DNA of 64,000 bases from Chryseobacterium edaphi (GTDB lineage Bacteria > Bacteroidota > Bacteroidia > Flavobacteriales > Weeksellaceae). A program made the translations under genes and the position numbers. The notes under the pieces were generated by a model, which was not told the DNA's origin, made no database searches, and was given only the letters and a program-made list of their open reading frames with translations. Shown piece by piece: positions 1-7,967 of this stretch (position 1 is its first letter; each line of letters starts with the position of its first letter). Location: positions 124,001 through 188,000 of the forward strand of contig NZ_JAOTEM010000004.1 in the NCBI RefSeq assembly GCF_025628985.1, given 5' to 3'.

Positions 1-1632
1 TCTAAGCAATCCCCGCATCGCAGGACTCTCAATATAAAAACAACCTATGGTTTTACCGATACTCAAATAACTATTGCATTTCTCTTCATTTTTTGAAATT
101 GTCGTGTCTTTTATATCCACCGTAATTCCTCTTTTTTCCTTGATGAGTTCAACGGTATCTTTAATCGTTCCTAGTCCTCTTTGAGAAAGTATATCAAATT
201 TTTCAAATCCTATATCCTCAGCTGTATGCATGTCAAATTGGACAATCGGAAAACCTTTGGGAGGCATTTCTAATGCTGTGAAATTGGTAATTGGTTCTTC
301 CGAAATTAAAATTCCGCAGGAATGCATGCTTCTCTGATTCGGAAACTTTTCCAAAAGTTTGCCGTATTTGTGAACAAGTTTAAACACCGAATTGCTATCG
401 TGTTCTGACATTGGTTTAGTCGCTAATGCATCCAATTCTTCCTTCGGTAAACCGAATGCTTTTCCCACTTCCCTGAAAATAGAGCGGTATTTAAACTCGA
501 CGTTTGTTCCACAGAATGCGACATGCTCTTTACCGTATTTGGTAAAAATATATTCAAGGATGATATCTCTGGTCTGCCAACTCCAGTCGATATCAAAATC
601 AGGCGGGGTTTTTCGGTTCAAGTTCAGAAATCTTTCAAAATACAGATCCAATTCCAATGGACAGATGTCGGTAATTCCCAAACAGTAACTGACAATGGAG
701 TTGGCACCGCTTCCTCTTCCCACATGCATAAAACCCATGCGGTTGCTGTATTGAATAACATCCCAGGTGATGAGAAAGTAACCGCTGAATTTTAGCTCGT
801 CGATGACGGCTAGTTCTTTTTCAACTCTTGCATTTGCTTCAAGATGACTTTGTCCATATCTCGTTTCCAAACCCTCATAAGCGAGTTGGGTCAGAAGCTT
901 AAAATCATTCTCCCGGCTGTCTGTAAAATACTGTTTATTTTTAGGAGTTGAAAAATCATAATCGAAACTGCATTGTCCAATAATATTCGCTGTGTTTTGT
1001 ATGATCTGGGGATAGTGACGGTATTGATCCAGCAGTTCCTTTTTATTGACAAATGTTTCGGTTTCTCTGCAATAATCGTGATCATCTAATTTACTGATCA
1101 ATGTGTTGTTATCAATGGCTCTTAAAATCTTGTGAAGATTATAGTCCAGTTTGGTTGTAAAAGTAACAGGCTGTAAGATCATCATTTTATCGATCTGCTT
1201 TTTGAAATCTTGCTTTATGAGATGGTTCAATTCTTCAGGTCTGATTCCGACATACTCGTGTTCCTGCAAAAATTCAGGAATGTTATGCAAAGGATAAATA
1301 ACAATGGTGCTTTCAAGGATTGGATTTTGTTTTGGAATTTCTATTCCATCACAATTGTAATCGGTCAACAGACGGTTAATTTCTCCGACACTTTTCTGAT
1401 TTTTAGCAAGACAGATATAATAGAGTTCACTTTCGACTCTGATCTCTACTCCAACAATAGGTTTAATGTCATTGTCTTTACAAAGTTTAAAAAAATCGTA
1501 AATTCCTGTGACAGTATTGATATCCGTAAGTGCTAAAGTTTTTATCTGGTGATCCACAGCCTGTTGAACCAGATCCTGAATAGAAATGGTTCCGTATCGG
1601 AGGCTGTGATAGGAATGACAATTGAGAAACAT
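1..1632 (-). CDS. dnaE: DNA polymerase III alpha subunit, DnaE-type (3' end outside window)
   Basis: This is a C-family replicative-type DNA polymerase, read from the minus strand; the 3' part lies beyond position 1. The ATG at 1632 opens with a PHP-like segment (NCHSYHSLRYG). Further in are the palm motifs GRGSGANS and PPDFDIDW, which carry the catalytic aspartates, and near the edge the IESPAMRGLL motif of the finger region. About 544 residues of an expected 1,000 or so are visible. It starts 10 bp after the Y-family polymerase stop, so the two are probably co-transcribed. Many Bacteroidota carry such a second DnaE beside a DinB and a LexA-like regulator. That points to an accessory translesion polymerase rather than the main replicase, but the role is inferred from context. 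The family call is secure. Confidence 0.93.
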   Translation of the reverse strand, partial: MFLNCHSYHSLRYGTISIQDLVQQAVDHQIKTLALTDINTVTGIYDFFKLCKDNDIKPIVGVEIRVESELYYICLAKNQKSVGEINRLLTDYNCDGIEIPKQNPILESTIVIYPLHNIPEFLQEHEYVGIRPEELNHLIKQDFKKQIDKMMILQPVTFTTKLDYNLHKILRAIDNNTLISKLDDHDYCRETETFVNKKELLDQYRHYPQIIQNTANIIGQCSFDYDFSTPKNKQYFTDSRENDFKLLTQLAYEGLETRYGQSHLEANARVEKELAVIDELKFSGYFLITWDVIQYSNRMGFMHVGRGSGANSIVSYCLGITDICPLELDLYFERFLNLNRKTPPDFDIDWSWQTRDIILEYIFTKYGKEHVAFCGTNVEFKYRSIFREVGKAFGLPKEELDALATKPMSEHDSNSVFKLVHKYGKLLEKFPNQRSMHSCGILISEEPITNFTALEMPPKGFPIVQFDMHTAEDIGFEKFDILSQRGLGTIKDTVELIKEKRGITVDIKDTTISKNEEKCNSYLSIGKTIGCFYIESPAMRGLLR

Positions 1633-1642
1633 AAACTTGTAT

Positions 1643-2785
1643 TTATCTTAAGAGTCCGGACGCTCTACCCACACTTCCTGTTCCAAATCTGTTTTTGATT
1701 TTATCCATGGTTTGATACAAAGAAATCAGTTCCTCTGTATCTTCAAAAAGATCCATCTGATGGCATCCATGTACCAGTCCCGTGAACTTGACACCGATGA
1801 GCCGTATTCTCATTCTTCGGGTATAGACTTTTTTAAAGAGTTCCAATACATATTTGAGCAAAGTATGGTCTGCTGAAGTGTAAGGAATTCGGCATTGCTT
1901 GGTTTCTGTATCAAAATTGGAATATCTGATCTTAACAGAAATGGTCGAGGTGAGCCATTTCTCCTGACGAAGCTGAAAAGCCAATTGTTCGACCATTCCT
2001 GACAAAATGCTTCTCAGGTTCTGTACATCGATGGTGTCCTGAGAAAAGGTGTTTTCTGTAGAAATTGATTTTCGTTCGGAATACGGAACAATCGGAGTAT
2101 CATCAATCCCATTCGCTTTTTTCCAAAGCTCAGTTCCGTTCTTACCGATCAGCTGATGCAGAACTTCAATGGGAGTTTGAGACAAGGTCTGGATGGTTCT
2201 TACCCCAAGTCTTGATAACAGCTGAAAGGTAACATTCCCAACCATCGGAATCTTTTTTACGGAAAGAGGATTTAAAAAAGGCTTGACATTTTGCTCCTGA
2301 ATTTCAAATCTTCCGGTCGGCTTGGATTCTCCGGTTCCGATCTTTGCCACTGTTTTATTGGTAGACAGTGCAAAGCTTATCGGTAAGCCGGTGTTTTTCG
2401 TCACCGCATCAACAATTTCATTCGTCCACTGGTAGCATCCGAAGAATTTGTCCATTCCTGACAAATCCAGATAAAATTCATCGATGCTCGCTTTTTCCAA
2501 AACAGGCACTTTTTCCTGAATAACATCGGTTACCATATGCGACATTTTGGAGTACATCTCCATATCACCCTTAATGACTCTCGCTTCAGGACATAATCTT
2601 AATGCCATCTTGATAGGCATCGCACTTCGTACGCCAAAAAATCGTGTTTCGTAAGAGCAGAATGCTACCACACCACGGTCTCCACCTCCTATGATGACGG
2701 GCTTTTTCTCCAGTTCGGAGTTTTTTAACCGTTCACAGGAAACAAAAAACGTATCCAAATCCATATGCACAATTGCTCTTTCCAT
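1643..2785 (-). CDS. dinB: Y-family DNA polymerase (DNA polymerase IV, DinB-like)
   Basis: A 380-residue error-prone polymerase for translesion synthesis. It opens with the catalytic motif DLDTFFVSCE (residues 9-18) and has the second acidic motif SIDEFYLD near residue 100, then a helix-hairpin-helix thumb region and a little-finger domain. Length fits DinB/UmuC proteins of Bacteroidota. It is first in a two-gene unit with the DnaE-type polymerase and diverges from the HTH/S24 regulator across a 61-bp gap containing a perfect palindrome, so DNA damage probably induces it by inactivating that regulator. It could be called ImuB-like from its neighbours, but the catalytic acidic residues are intact, unlike classical ImuB. 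Confidence 0.93.
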   Translation of the reverse strand: MERAIVHMDLDTFFVSCERLKNSELEKKPVIIGGGDRGVVAFCSYETRFFGVRSAMPIKMALRLCPEARVIKGDMEMYSKMSHMVTDVIQEKVPVLEKASIDEFYLDLSGMDKFFGCYQWTNEIVDAVTKNTGLPISFALSTNKTVAKIGTGESKPTGRFEIQEQNVKPFLNPLSVKKIPMVGNVTFQLLSRLGVRTIQTLSQTPIEVLHQLIGKNGTELWKKANGIDDTPIVPYSERKSISTENTFSQDTIDVQNLRSILSGMVEQLAFQLRQEKWLTSTISVKIRYSNFDTETKQCRIPYTSADHTLLKYVLELFKKVYTRRMRIRLIGVKFTGLVHGCHQMDLFEDTEELISLYQTMDKIKNRFGTGSVGRASGLLR

Positions 2786-2820
2786 GGTGTAAAATTATTA
2801 CGTTTTATTACAAAATATTG

Positions 2821-2828
2821 TATATTTG
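2821..2828 (+). promoter_or_regulatory. -7 promoter element (TATATTTG) of the S24 regulator
   Basis: TATATTTG matches the Bacteroidota -7 consensus TAnnTTTG and lies 18 bp before the regulator ATG. It abuts the 19-bp palindrome, so a protein bound there would block transcription. I see no clear -33 TTG at the right distance. Confidence 0.55.
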
Positions 2829-2847
2829 TTGCTATAATTTATAGCAA
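2829..2847. promoter_or_regulatory. Perfect 19-bp palindrome, probable operator of the S24 regulator
   Basis: TTGCTATAATTTATAGCAA has two 9-bp arms around a single central base. It starts directly after the -7 element, and its last base is the A of the regulator's ATG. It lies in the only gap between the divergent polymerase operon and the regulator. Position and symmetry suggest a dimer binding site for autoregulation; this is inference. Confidence 0.65.
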
Positions 2848-3608
2848 TGTCAATTTTTTCAGAAAACATCAGGTTTCTAAGAGACAAAATCAAAGCATCC
2901 CAACAGAAGGTAGGTGATGAGATTTCGATCACGCGCGGAAGGTATGCGACTTATGAGGACGGAAGGTCGGAACCACCTATTGAATTGTTGGTCAAGCTTT
3001 CCAAATACTATAAAGTAAGTATTGATTTACTGCTGACCGTTGATTTACGAAAGTATCCGCTGGATGATGTCGTCAACCTTCCGAACAACAGAGTTTTGTT
3101 GCCGATGAAGGTAGATCAGGTAGGAGAAAACAAAATTGAAATTGTTCCTCAAAAAGCAAGTATGGGATATCTCAGCGGGTATAATGATCCTGAATTTGTT
3201 GAAGGACTTCAGCATCTCTCGCTACCATTTTTAAGAAACGGAAAATTCCGGGCTTTTCCTGCAGATGGTGATTCGATGCCGCCTTACAATGACGGAACTT
3301 ACATTGTCGGAAAATATCTTGAAAATAGAAAGGATTTGAAAAAAGGAAAAACGTACATTTTCATCACAAAAGACGGTATTGTTTATAAAAGATATTCCAA
3401 ACAAAATGATTCCGGAAGTTTTGTAAGCTCTGACAATTCTTTTTATGAACCCTACGAAATTAAGTGGTCTGAAGTCTATGAAATCTGGGAATTTGCATGC
3501 AGTATCAATACAAAGGAACTGCGAATTGAAAACTTAGAATACCAAGAAATCAGAAGTATGTTTGAAGAACTAAGATCAGAGATCAGAAGTTCTAATAAAA
3601 CTATTTAG
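2847..3608 (+). CDS. LexA-like regulator: HTH (XRE) plus S24 peptidase domain
   Basis: A 253-residue repressor-type protein. Residues 5-65 form an XRE/Cro helix-turn-helix. The C-terminal half is an S24 (LexA/UmuD/CI-type) self-cleavage domain, with the presumed nucleophile in GDSM (Ser143) and the general-base lysine in VYKRY (Lys181). A cleavage region near residues 104-112 (KASMGYLSGY) lacks the classical Ala-Gly pair. It diverges from the dinB-dnaE unit, as in the mutagenesis cassettes of other Bacteroidota, so it probably represses the polymerases and itself until DNA damage triggers autocleavage. It is followed by a strong terminator. Domain calls are solid; the regulon is inferred. Confidence 0.88.
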   Translation: MSIFSENIRFLRDKIKASQQKVGDEISITRGRYATYEDGRSEPPIELLVKLSKYYKVSIDLLLTVDLRKYPLDDVVNLPNNRVLLPMKVDQVGENKIEIVPQKASMGYLSGYNDPEFVEGLQHLSLPFLRNGKFRAFPADGDSMPPYNDGTYIVGKYLENRKDLKKGKTYIFITKDGIVYKRYSKQNDSGSFVSSDNSFYEPYEIKWSEVYEIWEFACSINTKELRIENLEYQEIRSMFEELRSEIRSSNKTI

Positions 3609-3637
3609 AATAGAAAATATTTTAGAACGCATATAAA

Positions 3638-3668
3638 AAAGCTTTCCTGATGGGAAAGCTTTAAAAAC
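3638..3668 (+). terminator. Rho-independent terminator after the S24 regulator
   Basis: A perfect 10-bp stem (AAAGCTTTCC, loop TGATG, GGAAAGCTTT) follows the regulator stop by about 30 bp. Its 3' side carries only a short T run. Confidence 0.7.
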
Positions 3669-3731
3669 ACAAATGATGAAAAAATCCCATTGTGGGATTT
3701 AGTAAAAATAATAAAAAAAGTTAATAAAACA

Positions 3732-4343
3732 ATGGGTCAACTCAGTTTATTTAGCGCAGAAGAATTTTATGATTTTTCAAAAGATTTGTTGGAGTTCAGA
3801 GAGCATTTTTTGACTTTGAACGAATCAGATCTACTTTTTTCTCACCTTCTTCAAAGTACTCCTTGGAAACAGAGAACCCAGACCATGTATGACAAGAAAG
3901 TTTTGACTCCTCGTCTGACCGCATGGTATGGGGACAGTGAGAAATCATACAAATTGGGAGGCAGTGAATTTGAAGTGAATGCATGGACGCCTGAATTATT
4001 GTCTTTAAAGAATAAGATAGAACAAGCTTTTGGATATGAATTCAATTCAGTCTTACTCAATTTATATCGGGACAATAATGATTCTGTTGCATGGCACAGA
4101 GATAAGGAAAGCCGATATGGTGACAGACCTGTGATTGCTTCACTCAGTCTTGGACAGACCCGGAAGTTTGACTTTAGAAAATTAAATCATCACCAAAGCA
4201 GGCACAGTATTCCGCTTCCTCATGGATCTTTATTGATGATGAAAGGAGATTTACAAGAGCATTGGGAACATCGAATCGCGAAGTCTGCGTTGCACATGAA
4301 AGAAAGGATTAATTTGACTTTTCGTTTAGTAAGTGAACTATAA
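3732..4343 (+). CDS. alkB: AlkB-family alpha-ketoglutarate-dependent dioxygenase
   Basis: A 203-residue Fe(II)/2-oxoglutarate dioxygenase of the type that removes alkyl lesions from nucleic acid bases. The iron ligands are visible as WHRDKE (His122, Asp124) and the distal His180 in WEHRI; the 2-oxoglutarate-binding arginines are in RINLTFR (Arg192, Arg198). I start it at the ATG at 3732 (MGQLSLFS), because the 14 codons upstream look non-coding. Its place behind a LexA-like regulator and two translesion polymerases fits a DNA-repair neighbourhood, although the terminator at 3638 suggests it has its own promoter. It resembles the short human ALKBH2/3-like bacterial type. Confidence 0.9.
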   Translation: MGQLSLFSAEEFYDFSKDLLEFREHFLTLNESDLLFSHLLQSTPWKQRTQTMYDKKVLTPRLTAWYGDSEKSYKLGGSEFEVNAWTPELLSLKNKIEQAFGYEFNSVLLNLYRDNNDSVAWHRDKESRYGDRPVIASLSLGQTRKFDFRKLNHHQSRHSIPLPHGSLLMMKGDLQEHWEHRIAKSALHMKERINLTFRLVSEL

Positions 4344-4619
4344 ATGAAAGCTTAGCTAACTCCAAAGAATTAAAAAAATTCTTAGAACTTCACAATAATA
4401 TTTTTACATCTTATAATATTTGGGGAAAAGTTCTATGGAATTTTATACTGTATTTTGGTGATTCAATTTACTGATCAGATAGAAATCAATACATTAAATT
4501 GAAGACATACCATTTAAAATGATAAATATTGTTTGCTAATTATTCCAAAACATCGAAACCGCAATCTTGCAATCCGGCTGAAAATGGAAATGGATTTTTT
4601 TTTGTCAATTAATCGTGAT

Positions 4620-5723
4620 TTAATTTCTCTTAACTAGTTCTTGCATCCCGTAATACTTTATCGCTTTCTTCTTTAGAGGATTCGTACTCCATTCTTCCCA
4701 TTCTCCTGTATAAGGATCATACCCACATTTTAAAGGCTTTGAAACATCTAATCCCTCTCTATTTTCATTAGTTCTTTCCGTATAAGCTCTGCAGTCGGTA
4801 CATATATATCGGAATTCGCAGTCTTTGCAGACTTCAATCTTATCTTTGCCTAATTTCCAATATTTTTTGAAGTCTTTATGTTGAAGAGCGGCATCTAGTG
4901 TTATGTTATTTATATTACCAAAGCTTTGCGGCATTGAGGGACAATTTCGAATATTTCCATATTTGTCGACTGCTATTTTTTTATGAAGGCATGAGTTATA
5001 GTTTTTCGCCTCCAAATATTTTGACATATCCGTAAATAGATATTTTTTTTCAACTTTGCCACAGTATTTAAAGCTTGTAATATTTTGTGTAGAAAATTCT
5101 CTTTCGAAAAAAATATTTTCATCAAATTTAAAATAATTATCAAAAGGCGCCGAAAAAAAAGATAATTTATAAATTGAGCTATCTATCTTATTGATCTTCT
5201 GAAAAAAAGTATCATTGATTTGATCATGCCATTTTGATGTAATTTCTAATGATTTAATCCTATCGATATTAATAACATCAATAATATTTAAAAATTCTTC
5301 CTCATGAATTTCTTCATACGAAACTAAACAAATATCAAAACAACCCATTTCCACGATATTAGTGAAAATTTTCTTTAATGTTTTTCTAGTAATGGAGCTT
5401 AATTCTACTACAGCATTTGAAATTGTATTGGGCTCTTCAAAGGATGTTGACATTTTTGGAAATAATGAAAACATCTCAGCAGAGCAATAGATACCATAAT
5501 CTTTAGCAATAAAATACTCTATATTTTTCAGAATTATTTCTTTTTCATCTTCATTGTAGTTTTCAATAACTTTCGTAACAGGAATTTTATTATCCAATTC
5601 CAAAATAATTTTCGCAAAATCAACAGGTATAAGTTCTGAGGAATTTCTTTCTAAATCATGGATCACAGCATTTATTTTACCAATTGTTATTAAACAATTC
5701 GGAAAAAGCTTAAAAAAATTCAT
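4620..5723 (-). CDS. gwsS: Grasp-with-spasm system SPASM-domain peptide maturase
   Basis: A 367-residue protein matching the SPASM partner of grasp-with-spasm peptide systems. Near the C terminus it has a cysteine cluster CKDC (299-302), Cys308, Cys311 and Cys333, preceded by a conserved Cys-containing stretch (YGNIRNCPS). That pattern suits an auxiliary Fe-S cluster or metal site. The CxxxCxxC motif that binds the radical-SAM cluster is not present, as expected for this family, so it is not a canonical radical SAM enzyme. It is the last gene of the cluster, and its ATG overlaps the upstream stop as ATGA. Its job is probably recognition or modification of the precursor together with the ATP-grasp enzyme. 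The exact chemistry is unknown. Confidence 0.82.
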   Translation of the reverse strand: MNFFKLFPNCLITIGKINAVIHDLERNSSELIPVDFAKIILELDNKIPVTKVIENYNEDEKEIILKNIEYFIAKDYGIYCSAEMFSLFPKMSTSFEEPNTISNAVVELSSITRKTLKKIFTNIVEMGCFDICLVSYEEIHEEEFLNIIDVINIDRIKSLEITSKWHDQINDTFFQKINKIDSSIYKLSFFSAPFDNYFKFDENIFFEREFSTQNITSFKYCGKVEKKYLFTDMSKYLEAKNYNSCLHKKIAVDKYGNIRNCPSMPQSFGNINNITLDAALQHKDFKKYWKLGKDKIEVCKDCEFRYICTDCRAYTERTNENREGLDVSKPLKCGYDPYTGEWEEWSTNPLKKKAIKYYGMQELVKRN

Positions 5724-5902
5724 AGTAAACGATGTATATTTTTGTAAAAAGGTTCTATGCTGTAATTTGCATTGTAAAAAAAACTGAACTTAGTTTTTTT
5801 TGATGCTGAAGATGAGGAAGTCTGTTCTTCCAAATAAAAAAAAGTTAAAGGATACAACTTTTTTTTCTTACTAATCATTTCATTAAATTCGATTAATTTC
5901 AT
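5720..5902 (-). CDS. Small 60-residue protein within the peptide-maturation operon
   Basis: I do not recognise this protein. It is 60 residues long, lysine-rich near the N terminus (SKKKKLYPL), with a run of serines (SSSSAS) in the middle and an aromatic-rich C-terminal half. It has no membrane segment and no Gly-Gly leader motif. The case for it being real is its placement: its ATG overlaps the ATP-grasp stop as ATGA (5899-5902), and its stop overlaps the SPASM-protein ATG as ATGA (5720-5723). That implies translational coupling on both sides. It may be an adaptor, a second substrate, or the split-off N terminus of the SPASM protein. Confidence 0.6.
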   Translation of the reverse strand: MKLIEFNEMISKKKKLYPLTFFYLEEQTSSSSASKKTKFSFFYNANYSIEPFYKNIHRLL

Positions 5903-6816
5903 AATAATTTTGCTACTTCTTTTTCTAAATTATAATTACATGTGAATGAAAGATTTGTAAACTGACCTATTGGATTAATTTCTAAAAAATAGAACTGATT
6001 ATCATCAGCATAAATCCAATCAATTGATCCTGTATCTAAGTTAAGTTTACTCATTACTAATCTCAGTTTTTCTTCAATATCGGTTGGAAGTTGAAATAAA
6101 GTATTTCTGTTTGGCTTATCATTATTATATCTTCGATAATCATTCTCAGTCTGACTGTCATTTTGTGAAAAGATAGCCATCGACCATGTTTTGTTTTTTA
6201 AAAAAAATGTTCTTATTTCAAATTTCTTTACAATAAGCTCCTGAACCAAGGTAAAACCAAATTTTTCAGGAAATTTTTCCAAATCATCCTTTTTGACTTC
6301 ATTTGTAAATATCATACCCGAAGAGTCATCAAACTGATACATTGAAATATTGGTTTTCGCTTTTATAATATACCTTTTGCCACTATTATTTATTACCAGA
6401 TCTGCCAAATCATTTTTATTGTCAACTAAAAATGTTTTTGGAATCCTGAGATCAAAACTGGCAGCAATATTTAAAGCAATTAGTTTATTAATTTTAGATG
6501 CTCCGCCAGTGTTTCCTATGGACTTTTTTTGTTGTAATAGGAAACTAAGATAATCCTGATTAATTTTATTTTCATCTTTTATGATTTCACTATCTTCTGT
6601 ATTGATAAAGGGAGTACCTTTTCGAAACCAGAAAGAAGAAATGTGGTCTATATCTAAAAACGAATCATTTGTTATTTTAAGATAATTTTTCTGAGATTTA
6701 AAAGCCACATCGGTAAAAGAGTCATTAATACGGATATGTTTTTTCGCATAAAAACACAACCAATCTATCACTAGATTGGTTGTGAAATCATTTTTCAATG
6801 ATAGAATTAAAACCAT
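5899..6816 (-). CDS. gwsG: Grasp-with-spasm system ATP-grasp peptide maturase
   Basis: A 305-residue RimK/MvdD-like ATP-grasp ligase. Such enzymes activate Asp or Glu side chains with ATP and join them to Ser, Thr or Lys side chains in a precursor peptide, giving ester or amide rings. Visible motifs are FWFRKGTPF (62-70), typical of the N-terminal domain of this subfamily, central ATP-binding beta strands (KRYIIKAK), and the terminal metal/ATP motif LEINPIGQF ending at residue 286. The ATG at 6816 follows the precursor stop directly (TAA-ATG), and the stop overlaps the next gene as ATGA. The precursor in front of it is the obvious substrate. Confidence 0.88.
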   Translation of the reverse strand: MVLILSLKNDFTTNLVIDWLCFYAKKHIRINDSFTDVAFKSQKNYLKITNDSFLDIDHISSFWFRKGTPFINTEDSEIIKDENKINQDYLSFLLQQKKSIGNTGGASKINKLIALNIAASFDLRIPKTFLVDNKNDLADLVINNSGKRYIIKAKTNISMYQFDDSSGMIFTNEVKKDDLEKFPEKFGFTLVQELIVKKFEIRTFFLKNKTWSMAIFSQNDSQTENDYRRYNNDKPNRNTLFQLPTDIEEKLRLVMSKLNLDTGSIDWIYADDNQFYFLEINPIGQFTNLSFTCNYNLEKEVAKLL

Positions 6817-7065
6817 TTACGGATTAATTGGAATATTTAAAAATACTTCTGAATAATGATGACCGTCTTCAGTGAAGCCTTCTACACAGATCATTTGATT
6901 GCTATCTGTGAAGTAAGAGATTTCACTGTCTCCTCCATTTGCTCCTGTGCAATAAGATTCTCTTCTTTGAGATCCACCTGCAGCTTTACCCCCGCTAACG
7001 TTTACCATCGCATCTCTTTCCAGACACAAATCGTTTTCTTTTTGAAAGTCCTGAATTGTTTTCAT
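6817..7065 (-). CDS. gwsA: Ribosomally made peptide precursor (grasp-with-spasm type)
   Basis: An 82-residue precursor. Residues 1-22 form an acidic/amphipathic leader (MKTIQDFQKENDLCL). A double-glycine site follows in VSGGK (23-27), then a presumed core of about 55 residues. The core is rich in residues an ATP-grasp ligase can join: acidic residues at 46, 48, 54, 62, 66, 67 and 73, plus Thr, Ser and several aromatics. It lies directly upstream of the ATP-grasp maturase with no gap. The core also has Cys39 and Cys60. No peptidase-type ABC exporter is visible in the window. Which residues are crosslinked cannot be told from sequence. Confidence 0.78.
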   Translation of the reverse strand: MKTIQDFQKENDLCLERDAMVNVSGGKAAGGSQRRESYCTGANGGDSEISYFTDSNQMICVEGFTEDGHHYSEVFLNIPINP

Positions 7066-7118
7066 AAAAATTAATAAATTATTGGTTGTCCTACTCTTTA
7101 AAGGATTTTCGGTATCTC

Positions 7119-7967
7119 CTATTTATTTTTAAAATCGTTGATCAGTTTATTGTTATTTCTTTTGAGAACATCCTGTCTGGATTTTCGTTGCATTAACATA
7201 TATTCCTGTTCACTAATACTGTTTCCTAATGAATCAAAATATTCGGATGGAGTACTTGTTGAACGATTACTTACCATATTAAGATATTTTTCCTCCTGAT
7301 CAACAAGCATTTTACTAAACTGCTCCATTGTGATGCTCTTTGATCTTTCTGTACTTTTTAGTAATGCACTCTTTGAATGGTCATTCTCTAAGGTTCTAAT
7401 CCCAACTAATTTGAATATTTGACTCTTATTTTTATCTTCTGCAATAAAAACAAGCCCGGGCAAATCCTGAAATATAAAAGGTCCATTGTTAATTGGTACT
7501 TCATTGCTAAACCAAACATTCCAATGTCTGTCATTGATCACCGCATAAGCTTTTTGTAAATTATAACCGTTGTATTTGATTTTTTCAGGTAAAATTTTCC
7601 ATTTACTGTTTTTCGGCAAATCAATTTTATAATAGTCGGTGTCATTTTTATAATATAAACTTGAAACAGCATTATTATTTCTGACCAGAAGTTCTTTATA
7701 TGAATTTGAGCTGTAATATTCCCTTATTAGTGTTAAAAGTTTGTAATTTTCAATATTTTTTTGTTGCTTTAATGAGTCAACATAATTAAATTTGGAGTTG
7801 TAAAAGTATGATTCTTTACCGTGCAAATCTAAGTACAGAATCTCACTTTTTTTCTGATCAAGTTTCGTTGAATCATTTGTATAGCTGTATTCATACACTA
7901 TACGTTTGCTTTGAGAGTTTATTAATAAAAAATTAAAAACAAATAATAATCTTACAACTATTTTCAT
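7119..7967 (-). CDS. GLPGLI family protein
   Basis: A 282-residue secreted protein with an N-terminal signal peptide (MKIVVRLLFVFNFLLINSQ). It has the family hallmark around residue 165 as GPFIFQDLPGLVF, a variant of GPYxFxGLPGLI. This Bacteroidota family has no known biochemical function, but members often lie beside grasp-with-spasm peptide genes. Here it is the first gene of that minus-strand cluster, 53 bp upstream of the precursor. Its ATG is back to back with the ATG of the plus-strand thioredoxin-like gene (CATATG at 7965-7970), so its promoter must lie inside that neighbour or one start is misplaced. Confidence 0.82.
   Translation of the reverse strand: MKIVVRLLFVFNFLLINSQSKRIVYEYSYTNDSTKLDQKKSEILYLDLHGKESYFYNSKFNYVDSLKQQKNIENYKLLTLIREYYSSNSYKELLVRNNNAVSSLYYKNDTDYYKIDLPKNSKWKILPEKIKYNGYNLQKAYAVINDRHWNVWFSNEVPINNGPFIFQDLPGLVFIAEDKNKSQIFKLVGIRTLENDHSKSALLKSTERSKSITMEQFSKMLVDQEEKYLNMVSNRSTSTPSEYFDSLGNSISEQEYMLMQRKSRQDVLKRNNNKLINDFKNK

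Noticed and set aside
4344..4619. Protein-like frame of about 45 codons after the AlkB gene (ESLANSKELKKFLELHNN)
   Set aside because: No start codon and no recognisable family; too short to call a remnant.
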